49,125 nt of DNA from Alphaproteobacteria bacterium (GTDB taxonomy: Bacteria > Pseudomonadota > Alphaproteobacteria > UBA2966). Each line of letters begins with the position of its first letter. Within the stretch, counting starts at the first letter, position 1. Positions 8,092 to 16,051 of this stretch are shown in pieces. The translations under genes were made by a program, and so were the position numbers. The notes beneath the pieces were generated by a model. The model saw nothing but the letters and a program-made list of their open reading frames with translations, was not told the DNA's origin and did not search any database. Location of the stretch: the NCBI GenBank assembly GCA_021296255.1, contig JAGWAU010000047.1, forward strand, positions 1 to 49,125, in the 5' to 3' direction.

Positions 8092-9135
8092 ATGTTTCTG
8101 AAGAACTACTGGTACGTCGGCGCCTACTCGGACGAGGTGACCCGCGAACCGATGGGCCGCGTCTTGCTCGGTGAACCCGTGGTGCTCTTCAGGACCCGGG
8201 ACGGCAAGGCCGTCGCGCTCGAGGATCGTTGCGCCCACCGCCTGCTGCCGCTGTCCATGGGCAAGGTGATTGGGGACGTCATCCAGTGCCACTACCACGC
8301 CCTCGAGTTCGACGACACGGGCGCCTGCGTGCGAATCCCCGGTCAGGAGCGCATCCCGCCGCAGATGAAGGTCAAGAGCTACCCGGTGGTCGAGCGCGAC
8401 AATTGCGTCTTCGTCTGGATGGGCGAGGCCGGGGACGCCGATGAGTCCGAGGCCCCCGAATTCTTCGGCATGCTCTTCCAAGACGGCTGGAGCGTGACCA
8501 AGGTGCATTGCCATGTGCAGGGCCATTACCAGCTCGTCATCGACAACCTGCTCGACCTCTCGCACCTCGCCACGGTACATGCTTCGACCGTCGGCAGCAT
8601 GCACGTCGCGAACCTTGCCGATGTCGAGACGGAACGGGACGGGGATCGCGTCAAGGTCTCCCGCTGGACAATGGATGTTCCGGCCGCCAGGACCTACCGG
8701 CAGTTCGGCAACTACGACTCCAACATCGACCGCTGGCAGATTTCCGAGTTCATGCCGCCCTCCTATTTCCGCATCAACAACGGTTCAGCGGCGGCCGGGA
8801 CCGGTGCCCGCCAGGGCAAGGGCGAGAAACGTTGGGACTTTTGGGTCTGCCACGGCATCACGCCGTCGACCGAGGACTCGACTCACTACTTCTGGCACCT
8901 CGGTCACAGGCTCTGGACCGATGACATGGACGAGGTGAACGAGTTCTACGAGCAGTGCCACAATGTTGTCGGCGAGGATATCGCCGTGTTCGAGGCGCAA
9001 CAGAGAAACATCAACGTCGACCCTGATGCGCCGATGGTCGATATCGGCTACGACGCGGGCCCTCTCCTCGCCCGCCGGATTATCGATCGGCTGCTGAAGG
9101 AGGAAGCCGCGGCAAGGCCGGGCCGGGCGGCCTAA
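8092..9135 (+). CDS. Rieske oxygenase, VanA/phthalate-dioxygenase type, copy 3
   Basis: Third tandem paralogue, 347 residues. The Rieske ligands are Cys47, His49, Cys66 and His69 (CAHRL, CHYHA); the second motif ends in Ala where the other copies have Gly. The iron-site motif IDNLLDLSHLATVH has Asp155, His158 and His163, one residue later because of a single-residue insertion near position 130. An AGGAGGG Shine-Dalgarno sequence lies just before the ATG. It is the last gene of the oxygenase operon, and its TAA overlaps the stop codon of the convergent dctM gene by 4 bases. All ligands are present, so it should be an active oxygenase; the substrate is unknown. Confidence 0.9.
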   Translation: MFLKNYWYVGAYSDEVTREPMGRVLLGEPVVLFRTRDGKAVALEDRCAHRLLPLSMGKVIGDVIQCHYHALEFDDTGACVRIPGQERIPPQMKVKSYPVVERDNCVFVWMGEAGDADESEAPEFFGMLFQDGWSVTKVHCHVQGHYQLVIDNLLDLSHLATVHASTVGSMHVANLADVETERDGDRVKVSRWTMDVPAARTYRQFGNYDSNIDRWQISEFMPPSYFRINNGSAAAGTGARQGKGEKRWDFWVCHGITPSTEDSTHYFWHLGHRLWTDDMDEVNEFYEQCHNVVGEDIAVFEAQQRNINVDPDAPMVDIGYDAGPLLARRIIDRLLKEEAAARPGRAA

Positions 9136-10409
9136 GGACCCAACAACTGCGGCAGGAACAGCGAGACCTCGGGCACGTAGGTGATGATTCCGAGCGCGAT
9201 GATGTTGATGATGATGAACGGCACGACGCCGCGATAGATCGCGGTAAGCGGTGCCCTCAGCACCGATTGCACGACGAAGATGTTGAGCCCGAAGGGCGGC
9301 GTGAACATGCCGATCTCCAGATTCATCACCATAATGATGCCGAAATGGATGAGATCGATGTCGGCGGCCAGCACGATGGGCAGCAGCAGAGGCGTCAGGA
9401 TGATGATTGCGGACGTCGGGTCGAGCAGGCAGCCGACGATCAGCAGCAGCAGGTTGATGACCAGAAGAATGACCCAGGGCGGGGCGCCGATGTTCTCGAT
9501 AAATCCGACGATAGCGGCCGGCACGCCGCTGATCGTCAGCAGCCAGGAATAGAGGCCCGCCGCGGCAATGATGATGAAGATCTGGGCGCATACGTAGGCC
9601 GTGCGAATCGCCGCCTCCCAGACGCCGCGCCAATCGAGCTCCCGGTAGGCGTACATGGTGACGATGATGGCGTAGATCCCCGCGATCGCGCCGGCCTCGG
9701 TAGGATCGAAGATGCCCGAATAGATGCCGCCCAAGATGATCAGCGGCGTCATCAGGGCGAGAAAGCCCGCTCCTGAGGCGCGGATGAATTCGCGGAACGC
9801 GAAGCCTTGGGTGATCCCCATGTTGTTGCGGCGCGCGTAGAGATAGATGTAGGCCGCCATCAGCGCGGACAGCAGCAGGCCGGGCAGGAATCCGGCGATG
9901 AACAGCTTCACCACCGACACCTCCGCCGAACCGCCGTAGATGATCATGGCGATCGAGGGCGGGATGATCACCGCGATGGCGCCGGACGAGGCCAGCACGC
10001 CGGCGGAAAAGCTCTCGCTATAGCCGTTGTTGAGCAGCGGTCGGTAGAGCACCTGTCCCACGGCGGCCGTCGTCGCCGCACCGGACCCCGACATGGCGCC
10101 GAAGAAGGCGCACGATCCCACCGCGGTGATGGGCAGGCTGCCGCGCACGCCGCCGACGATGGAGAGAACCCAGGAGACGATGCGGTTGGAGAGGCCGCCG
10201 CGGCTCATCAGCTCGCCGGCGAAGATGAAGAAGGGCGCTGCCAGGAACGCGAGCTTGTCGACGCTGCCGAACATCTTGATGTGGGCGATGTTCATCGACA
10301 CGTCCATGAAGAACGTGAGGATGACGACGGAGGTCGCGATGAGGATGAGAAAGACCGGGAAGCCGAAGATCAGGAGGCTGATCGGCAGGAGGACCATTAC
10401 CCAGCCCAC
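9132..10409 (-). CDS. dctM: TRAP transporter large permease, DctM subunit
   Basis: Integral membrane protein of 425 residues, the main translocation subunit of a tripartite ATP-independent periplasmic transporter. It has about 12 hydrophobic segments and typical DctM stretches: APFFIFAGELMSRGGLS near the N-terminus, SGSGAATTAAVG, PPSIAMIIYGG, and FDPTEAGAIAG in the middle. These carriers import carboxylates or related solutes with sodium, using a DctP-type binding protein. It is preceded on the same strand by dctQ with a 42-base gap, and the dctP gene lies divergently beyond dctQ. The first residues MGWVMVLLPISLLIFGFP are the normal family start. Substrate inferred only from context: an aromatic or dicarboxylic acid for the adjacent oxygenases. 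Confidence 0.93.
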   Translation of the reverse strand: MGWVMVLLPISLLIFGFPVFLILIATSVVILTFFMDVSMNIAHIKMFGSVDKLAFLAAPFFIFAGELMSRGGLSNRIVSWVLSIVGGVRGSLPITAVGSCAFFGAMSGSGAATTAAVGQVLYRPLLNNGYSESFSAGVLASSGAIAVIIPPSIAMIIYGGSAEVSVVKLFIAGFLPGLLLSALMAAYIYLYARRNNMGITQGFAFREFIRASGAGFLALMTPLIILGGIYSGIFDPTEAGAIAGIYAIIVTMYAYRELDWRGVWEAAIRTAYVCAQIFIIIAAAGLYSWLLTISGVPAAIVGFIENIGAPPWVILLVINLLLLIVGCLLDPTSAIIILTPLLLPIVLAADIDLIHFGIIMVMNLEIGMFTPPFGLNIFVVQSVLRAPLTAIYRGVVPFIIINIIALGIITYVPEVSLFLPQLLGP

Positions 10410-10451
10410 GGCTCGCCTCCCCGTTCCGGGATGTTGCGGGACATTGTGGGA

Positions 10452-11021
10452 CTACACGCCATGATCGATGGTTCTGCCTTCTTTCACCTCCGAGATGTCG
10501 TCGTGTGTCCGGTCCATCTCGCCGAGCACGTTGGCCCGGAAGCGGACCACGACGGCGACCAGCATGAAGAAGAAGCCGATGAGCACCATGGAGTGCGGGT
10601 ACACCATCGGGATCTCGGCGGCGACGCTGTGCTTGTCGAATTGCACCTGGAGAACGGTAACCTGCCAGGACTGGGTGACGATAAAGGCGCAGATGCCGAT
10701 GAACGTGACCGTAGAGGCGAAGCTCACGATCTCCTTCCATGGTTTCGGCAGGAATTGGGACAGAATGTCCATCTTGAGATGGCGCCCGTCCCAGGTCACG
10801 AGGATGGCAGCGATGTAGACGAAGCAGACCAGGATGTAGCGCTGAACTTCTTCGGCCCAGAAGAAAGGTGCGAGGAAGAAGTATCGGGCGACTACGTTGG
10901 CGCCCGAGACCGCGACGATCGCCAGTACGAGAATGCCGCAGATGAAGCGGGGGATCGCGAAGGCGATTCTTTCGAGTCGCCGGTAGCGGTCTTCGGTGTG
11001 GGAACCGGACTCGTCACTCAT
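10452..11021 (-). CDS. dctQ: TRAP transporter small permease, DctQ subunit
   Basis: Membrane protein of 189 residues with four predicted hydrophobic helices, the small subunit that pairs with DctM. The segment NVVARYFFLAPFFWAEEVQRYILVC matches the family pattern N-x-x-x-R-Y-x-F...W-x-E-E-x-x-R at the first periplasmic loop and second helix; it is given here only as a position, about residues 39-63. The ATG at 11021 was chosen because MSDESGS is a normal polar leader and GGGGAGGAG lies upstream; a longer version starting at 11108 would overlap the divergent regulatory region. It is the first gene of a dctQM unit on the minus strand, separated from plus-strand dctP by 192 bp. Confidence 0.9.
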   Translation of the reverse strand: MSDESGSHTEDRYRRLERIAFAIPRFICGILVLAIVAVSGANVVARYFFLAPFFWAEEVQRYILVCFVYIAAILVTWDGRHLKMDILSQFLPKPWKEIVSFASTVTFIGICAFIVTQSWQVTVLQVQFDKHSVAAEIPMVYPHSMVLIGFFFMLVAVVVRFRANVLGEMDRTHDDISEVKEGRTIDHGV

Positions 11022-11213
11022 GGCGGCGGCAGCTCCTCCCCACGACGACCCCATTCCGAGCACGCCGTTTTCGACGCGCCAACTGCTTTTCCGGATCGCA
11101 AAACACACGGAAAAACAAGGCTTAAGGGGGCTCTACGCGCTTTACAGTACCGATATCGCTCTCTAAGCTCAACTTGCCAACCACACCTAGAATGGGACGA
11201 AGGGAGGCTCCAG

Positions 11214-12284
11214 ATGTCCAGGACATTTTCAAGAGTAGTCTCCGGTTTACCGATTACCTTGTTGAGCGCGGCATTTGCGACGTTTTTGATTCTTGGGCCC
11301 CAGCAAGCGGTGGCGGCGGCCGAGTTCGTGATCAAGGTCGCTATTTTCCCGACTGACGAAATCCACCACGAATTCGGACGGAAGTACGAGCAGCGCCTCG
11401 AGGAAGTGACCAACGGACGCATCGACGTCCAGCTCTTCCCAGGCCATCAGTTGGGTGGCATCGGCGAGATGGTGGACGGCGTGCAGATCGGTACCATCGA
11501 GATCAGCCTGTTGCCGCCCGGCTTCTTCAAAGGTGTCGACCGGCGCTATCAGGTGACGGACGTGCCAGGCCTGTTTGACGACATCGCCCACATCTCCCGG
11601 GCCCTGAGCTGCCCGCACTTCCGGAACGACTTCATGCGAATGACCGAGGACAAAGGCATGATCGGCGTAGCCATCTTCGACTATGGGCCGACCGCCTACG
11701 CCTCGCTCGAGCCTATCCGCACGCTGGCCGATTTCAAGGGCAAGAAGATCCGCGTGCTGGCCACCGACGTGGAGCGCGCCGTGATCGAGGAGTTCGGCGG
11801 CACGGGCATTCCGATGCCCATGGGCGATGCCATTCCCGGCCTGCAACGCAAACAGATCGACGGTATCCGCAGCACCATCGTCGTGCTCGCGGCGCTCAAG
11901 TTCTATGACGTCGCCAAGTACATCACCCTGGTCGAGGACACCCACATCCCCGACATGGCGATGATGAGCAAGAAGTTCTACGATTCACTGCCCCCCGACC
12001 TGCAGAAGGCGGTGATGGACGTGGGTGCGGAGCTTGAGCGTTACATGGAAGACGTGGTTATCCGCTATGACCGCCGCGCCGCGAACCTGTGGCGCAGCAA
12101 GGGCGGCGAGGTGATCCGGTTGTCCACGGCGGACCGCGACGAGTTCATGGCCCGGACAGCCAAGATCGGGGACCGCATCATGGGCGAAGATCCGGAACTC
12201 GCGCCGATGTACAACAAGTTGAAAGAGTGCGCGCGCATCACACGCCTGACCGATCATGAGATCAAAAAGGGATCCGGCCTCTGA
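11214..12284 (+). CDS. dctP: TRAP transporter substrate-binding protein, DctP subunit
   Basis: Periplasmic solute-binding protein of 356 residues. It begins with a Sec signal peptide: a short basic start (MSRTFSR), a hydrophobic stretch to about residue 28, and a cleavage site near Ala36. The mature protein shows the DctP layout: F..LEEVTNGRIDVQLFPG around residues 62-80, FDYGP, LADFKGKKIRV, and the GIRSTIVVLAALKFYDVAKY segment near residues 220-240. The ATG at 11214 is preceded by AGGGAGG with a 7-base gap; an open frame continues far upstream but is only the antisense of dctQM. Expressed divergently from its permease genes. A strong terminator follows. Confidence 0.93.
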   Translation: MSRTFSRVVSGLPITLLSAAFATFLILGPQQAVAAAEFVIKVAIFPTDEIHHEFGRKYEQRLEEVTNGRIDVQLFPGHQLGGIGEMVDGVQIGTIEISLLPPGFFKGVDRRYQVTDVPGLFDDIAHISRALSCPHFRNDFMRMTEDKGMIGVAIFDYGPTAYASLEPIRTLADFKGKKIRVLATDVERAVIEEFGGTGIPMPMGDAIPGLQRKQIDGIRSTIVVLAALKFYDVAKYITLVEDTHIPDMAMMSKKFYDSLPPDLQKAVMDVGAELERYMEDVVIRYDRRAANLWRSKGGEVIRLSTADRDEFMARTAKIGDRIMGEDPELAPMYNKLKECARITRLTDHEIKKGSGL

Positions 12285-12311
12285 GGAGAATTCAACGGAC
12301 GCAGGACATCG

Positions 12312-12344
12312 AGGGGCCGGTAAATCGCCGGCCCCTTTCCTTTT
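12312..12344 (+). terminator. Rho-independent terminator after dctP
   Basis: A perfect 9-bp stem, AGGGGCCGG at 12312-12320 and CCGGCCCCT at 12328-12336, encloses a 7-base loop and is followed by a T-rich run to 12344 (TTTCCTTTT). It begins 27 bases after the dctP stop. It lies between dctP and the convergent livF remnant and could also slow readthrough from the opposite side, though the T-tract is on the plus strand only. Confidence 0.88.
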
Positions 12345-12355
12345 CAGCGGCACTC

Positions 12356-13034
12356 TTACCGCCGCACGCCGACGTACCGATGGAGTGGCTCTGGGTCTTT
12401 CTCGAGCTCTCCCGGCGTCGCCTGGTTCGCGACAGATCCGTTCTCGATCAAGACGATGCGGTCAGCGCCCTGCAGCGCCGCTTCCACTTTCTGTTCTACG
12501 AGCAGAATGCCGACGCCGTGATCTTTCCGTCGCCACGATCGTCGGCATCAGTCCTTCGCTCGGTTCGTCGAGCAGAAGGAGCCGTGGTCGGAGGCACAAG
12601 GCCCGGGCGGTCGCCAGCATCTGCTGTTCGCCGCCACTCAGTGTTCCGGCACGCTGGCGCATACGCTCCGTCAAGATAGGAAACAGGCCCAGCACCCAAT
12701 CGAGAGTGTCCTGTCCGCTCTCCTGGACCAGCAGGCCCATCCGGAGGTTTTCCTCGACGCTGAGTCCGGTGAACAGTCTCCGTCCCTGAGGGACATATGC
12801 GACACCGTGTTTCGGGACGTCGTGCGGACTCAGACCGGTCAGTTCGCTGCCGCCCATCTTGATGGTGCCCGACCGCGGTTTGATCTGCCCCATGATGGTG
12901 CGTAGGGTAGTGGTCTTACCGGCGCCATTTCGGCCCAACAGGCCGACGATCTCGCCCGCGCCGACGCCGAAGGACACATCCTTCAAGACCTGAACGGCGC
13001 CGTGGTAGCAGTTGACGTTCTCAAGCCGCAGCAT
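12356..13034 (-). pseudogene. livF: livF, branched-chain amino-acid-type ABC transporter ATPase, frameshifted
   Basis: The first frame from ATG 13034 encodes a normal LivF start: Walker A GRNGAGKTTT, signature LSGGEQQ, and Walker B LLLLDEPSEGL. After MPTIVATE it runs into unconserved Arg-rich sequence and stops near 12462. A shifted frame carries the missing end: DHGVGILLVEQKVEAAL, then GADRIVLIENGSV, GELEKDPEPLHRYVGVRR and a TAA at 12356-12358. Compared with intact LivF, about seven residues between the Walker B region and GVGILLVEQ are missing as well as the frame, so a deletion of about 20-22 bases near 12520-12530 fits. As read, the product lacks the switch-region Gln and would be inactive. 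A sequencing or assembly error is an alternative. The start overlaps livG by 14 bases. Confidence 0.85.
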
Positions 13035-13776
13035 CAGTTCCCAAGTACGCCCGCTGGACCACGGGGTCTCGTTCGATTTCGGACGGCGTTCCTTCGGCAA
13101 TGACCATTCCCTTGTCCATCACGGTGATCAGCTCGGCCAGTTCGAGGACGACCGACATATTGTGCTCGATCAGGAGCACGGTCGCGCGTTTCGAAATCGC
13201 GCGGATTAGATCGCAGAAGCCGGAAATTTCTTCCAGGGCGAGGCCCTGTGTGGGTTCGTCGAGGATCAACAGCTCCGGCTCCAATGCCAATCCCATCGAG
13301 ACTTCCAGGAGTCGCTGGTGACCGTACGGGAGTTCGCCCGCCTGGCGGTGCATCTCGTCCGCCAGGCCGACCCGAGACAGCGCCAGCTCGATACCCTTCG
13401 TGACCCGCTCTTCCGCGAGCACGAGGCGGTCACGCAGACCTCCCATCATGCGTCGCTGTACGGCCAAGGCCACGTTTTCGTAGCAGCTCAGGTTGGCGTA
13501 GATGCTTGTGACCTGAAATGTGTAGACGATCCCCCGACCCACACGATCCCACGCCCGCAGGCCGGTGATGTCCTCGCCTTTGAATCGAATCGAACCTTGG
13601 GTCGGCTTGAGACGACCGCTGACGAGGCTGACCAGCGTCGTTTTGCCCGCGCCGTTGGGGCCGATGACGGCCCTGATCTCGCCAGCCGGGATGACCAGCT
13701 CTACATCGTCAACAGCCTGCAGGCCCTCGAAGTTCTTGCTCAGGCCGATGGTTTCGAGCAGCGTCACGGTAGCCAT
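13021..13776 (-). CDS. livG: Liv-type ABC transporter ATP-binding protein LivG
   Basis: ATPase of 251 residues, one of two energising subunits of a branched-chain-amino-acid-type importer. It shows Walker A GPNGAGKTTL (about residues 40-49), the Q-loop region around YTFQVTSIYANLS, the signature LPYGHQRLLEVS (LivG proteins usually have LSYGxQR), Walker B LLILDEPTQGL and the switch His in LLIEHNMSVV. The ATG at 13776 overlaps the end of livM by 13 bases, which fits translational coupling; an upstream extension in the same frame is antisense or off-frame livM. Many transporters of this type carry aromatic acids, amides or short-chain acids instead of amino acids; the binding protein and catabolic context suggest that here. 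Confidence 0.93.
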   Translation of the reverse strand: MATVTLLETIGLSKNFEGLQAVDDVELVIPAGEIRAVIGPNGAGKTTLVSLVSGRLKPTQGSIRFKGEDITGLRAWDRVGRGIVYTFQVTSIYANLSCYENVALAVQRRMMGGLRDRLVLAEERVTKGIELALSRVGLADEMHRQAGELPYGHQRLLEVSMGLALEPELLILDEPTQGLALEEISGFCDLIRAISKRATVLLIEHNMSVVLELAELITVMDKGMVIAEGTPSEIERDPVVQRAYLGTDAAA

Positions 13777-14726
13777 GGCAACCACTTTTCGCGGATCGTG
13801 CCCATGAGTCCCTTGGGGAAATAAAGCACCAGAACGACCAGAACGATGCCGACGACGATCAGGTGGCTCTCGGTCAGGCCGCTCGCGATATCGACGAGAT
13901 AGAACATGAGCCCCGTCCCAAGGACGGGACCGATCAAAGTTCCCATGCCGCCGACCAGAGTCCACAGAAGCGGAAATATCGAATACTCGATGGACGCGAA
14001 AGTGGAACCAATGTACGAGAATAACAGCGCGTACATGGCGCCCGCGGCTCCCGATATGGTGGCCGAGATCACTAGCGACACCAGCTTGTACTTGTAGGTG
14101 TTGTAGCCCAGCATGCGGGTGCGCGCCTCGTTTTCCCGGATCGCCACGAAGACGCGCCCGATCGGCGAATATACGATGGCGATGCAGACAAGGAAGGTAA
14201 TGCCGAACAAGAGCAGCGCGGCGTTGTACTTCACGTCCGGATCTGAGAATTCCAGCACGGCTCCCCCCACCTCAAGGGGTGGAAGCACCTGAGATATCAC
14301 GATGCCCTGATCTCCGAGCGTGATTTCGTTGAAGTAGAGCGTGGTGAGGAACGCCGCCTGCGCGAACATGAGCGTGACGATCAAGAACGACACGCCGCTC
14401 GTGCGGATGACGATCAGTCCGAATGTGACGCCCAGCAGAAAGCTCGAGACGACGCCGGTCGCGAACGCTTCGAGGGCATTGAACTGCAGGTAGAACACGG
14501 GTAGCCCCGCGCCATAGACGCCAGCGGCGAAGAACATGGCATGTCCGAGGCTCAGCAGGCCCGTGTAACCCAGCAGAACGTTGTAGCCCAACGCGAACGC
14601 CGCAAAGATCATGATCCGCGCGACGTTGATATGGTGGTAGGGGGACAGAAAGAACTGTGCCACCAGCAGCAGCGCGATGATGCCGAGGTGGATGACGAGA
14701 ACCTTGCCCGAAATCCGGCGGCTCAT
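13764..14726 (-). CDS. livM: Liv-type ABC transporter permease LivM
   Basis: Inner-membrane permease of 320 residues with about nine or ten hydrophobic segments. Family landmarks are ALGYNVLLGYTGLLSLGHAMFF (positions about 43-64) and the cytoplasmic coupling motif IGRVFVAIRENEARTRMLGYN (about 192-212), which contacts the ATPases. The start was placed at ATG 14726, which overlaps the livH TGA by 4 bases (ATGA); the longer open frame upstream is only livH sequence in another frame. It partners LivH in the membrane and forms the usual HMGF gene order. Nothing looks abnormal in it, so only LivF of this importer is damaged. Confidence 0.93.
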   Translation of the reverse strand: MSRRISGKVLVIHLGIIALLLVAQFFLSPYHHINVARIMIFAAFALGYNVLLGYTGLLSLGHAMFFAAGVYGAGLPVFYLQFNALEAFATGVVSSFLLGVTFGLIVIRTSGVSFLIVTLMFAQAAFLTTLYFNEITLGDQGIVISQVLPPLEVGGAVLEFSDPDVKYNAALLLFGITFLVCIAIVYSPIGRVFVAIRENEARTRMLGYNTYKYKLVSLVISATISGAAGAMYALLFSYIGSTFASIEYSIFPLLWTLVGGMGTLIGPVLGTGLMFYLVDIASGLTESHLIVVGIVLVVLVLYFPKGLMGTIREKWLPWLP

Positions 14727-15604
14727 GCCTCTTCGTCCCCGAACAATCCGCCGGGCCGTATCACGAGTACCAGCGCCACCAGCAACGTGGCGAGTATCTT
14801 GGCCAACGTCGGCGAGAAGAAGACCGAGATCACGCCGTCCGTGATGCCGATGACGAAGGCGGCGACGAGCGTTCCCCGCAGATTGCCGAGGCCGCCGATG
14901 ATCACGACGATGAATGACAGCAGCAATGGATCGAGGCCCATCAGGTAGTGGGCTTGCTGCATCGGCACGACGAGCACGCCGGCCGCTGCGGCCAGCGCCG
15001 CTCCGAATCCGAAGACCAGGGCATACACACGCCGTACGGGAACGCCGTAGGCCTGGGCCATCTCTTCGTCCTGCTGTGTGGCCCGCATGTAGAGACCCAT
15101 CTGGGTCCGGGAAATGACGATCCACGTTCCGATCAGCAACAGGGCGGACATTCCCGCCACGATCAATTTGTAACCCGAGTAGCCGAACCACGGGAACGAG
15201 ACCCGGAAATAGATCGGAGCTTCTACGGACTTCGCGTCGCCGCCGTAAAACGTCAACACGATCTGCTGGATGATGTAGAGCAGTCCGATGGTGGCCACGA
15301 TGGTGCTTTCCGGGTCGTAGTCGATGCGCCTCAGGATCAGCCAATCGGATGCGACGGCGATGGCGCCGACGACCAGCGGCCCGGCAATCAACGCGACGAG
15401 GAAACCGACGAGCGCGGAGCCGCCCACCAGCGAGCCGAACCACCAAGCGAGCACTGCGCCGAGCATGAAGAACTCGCCGTGCGCGATGTTGACGATGCGC
15501 ATCACGCCGAAAACGAGCGACAGCCCGAGCGCGGTGAGCGCCAGGACGAGCGCGGTTACCGTACCCTCAAGCAGAGCCAGAAACAGATGGGGGCCGAGGC
15601 TCAT
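14723..15604 (-). CDS. livH: Liv-type ABC transporter permease LivH
   Basis: Inner-membrane permease of 293 residues with about eight hydrophobic segments. LivH landmarks are GLSLVFGVMRIVNIAHGEFFMLGA (about residues 27-50), SVEAPIYF, RTQMGLYMRATQQDEEMAQAYGV (about 167-189), the coupling loop, and GLGNLRGTLVAAFVIG near the C-terminus. It is the first gene of the livHMGF block and sits 447 bp downstream of the binding-protein gene, the longest gene-free stretch in the window; that gap holds hairpins that may set a lower expression level for the permease and ATPase genes relative to the binding protein. Confidence 0.93.
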   Translation of the reverse strand: MSLGPHLFLALLEGTVTALVLALTALGLSLVFGVMRIVNIAHGEFFMLGAVLAWWFGSLVGGSALVGFLVALIAGPLVVGAIAVASDWLILRRIDYDPESTIVATIGLLYIIQQIVLTFYGGDAKSVEAPIYFRVSFPWFGYSGYKLIVAGMSALLLIGTWIVISRTQMGLYMRATQQDEEMAQAYGVPVRRVYALVFGFGAALAAAAGVLVVPMQQAHYLMGLDPLLLSFIVVIIGGLGNLRGTLVAAFVIGITDGVISVFFSPTLAKILATLLVALVLVIRPGGLFGDEEA

Positions 15605-15680
15605 TCGAACCAGGATATTTTACGAAGCGAGACTATGCGAGATGAAGCGAGATGATGGTGTCCCTCCCTTTGCCCGTTCC

Positions 15681-15724
15681 GTCATGCATCGGCCCCGCCC
15701 CGGATCGAGGCCGGGAGTGACCCG
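15681..15724. repeat. GTCA...CCCGGATCGAGGCCGGG...TGAC dispersed-repeat-like palindrome
   Basis: An imperfect palindrome with outer GTCA/TGAC and inner CCCGG/CCGGG arms around ATCGAGG. It resembles short intergenic palindromes that are dispersed in many alphaproteobacterial genomes. Only one copy is visible in this window, so the repeat nature is inferred from general resemblance. Confidence 0.35.
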
Positions 15725-15973
15725 CGCATCGACTGGTTGCAGCGTGCGGGCGGCAGTCGGGACATTCAGCATCGGATTTCCTTGCGGTGACCACTCCGAC
15801 GCCTTCCGTTGTGATGATAAAGGATGGCGGTACGCCCCTTCGCAAGTTCCTTTCGCGCGGGTTTGAATTTTTCCTTCAAACAAAGACCGTTATCTGGATT
15901 TTCTAAGATGAGGTCTCAATAAGAAAACCGTTTCTTGATCCGTTCGAACCATTCGTCCCGCCGGCGTTCACGC

Positions 15974-16020
15974 CCCCCCGTCCGGCCTCTCCTGCATCGA
16001 GGGAAGGCCGGGACGGGGGG
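15974..16020 (-). terminator. GC-rich hairpin downstream of the ABC binding-protein gene
   Basis: CCCCCCGTCCGGCCT at 15974-15988 pairs with AGGCCGGGACGGGGGG at 16005-16020 with one bulged G, giving a stem of about 15 bp and a 16-base loop. It starts 32 bases after the stop of the binding-protein gene on the minus strand. No T-tract follows on that strand, so it may act as a partial terminator or an mRNA 3'-end stabiliser instead of a full intrinsic terminator. Confidence 0.55.
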
Positions 16021-16051
16021 TGAGTTCGCCGAACCGTCGTGATCGAGCCGC

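Larger units (their letters stand above)
15605..16051. other. 447-bp gene-free stretch between the binding-protein gene and livH
   Basis: No coding sequence that resembles a real protein is seen on either strand; the open frames here are short and unconserved. The stretch holds a long GC-rich hairpin at 15974-16020, a 7-bp inverted repeat with a 7-base T-rich spacer at 15861-15881 (GTTTGAA / TTCAAAC), and a repeat-like segment at 15681-15724. It may contain a separate promoter for livHMGF, but I cannot point to convincing -35 and -10 boxes. Confidence 0.6.

Noticed and set aside
9807-12284. An 825-codon plus-strand open frame extending far upstream of dctP.
   Set aside because: The first 469 codons are the antisense of dctM and dctQ, rich in Asp, Glu, Arg and Gly with no domain signal. 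The real gene starts at 11214 with a ribosome site and signal peptide.
13764-15446. A 560-codon minus-strand open frame suggesting a long LivM.
   Set aside because: The first 240 codons are off-frame livH sequence; the LivM start at 14726 has the usual ATGA overlap.
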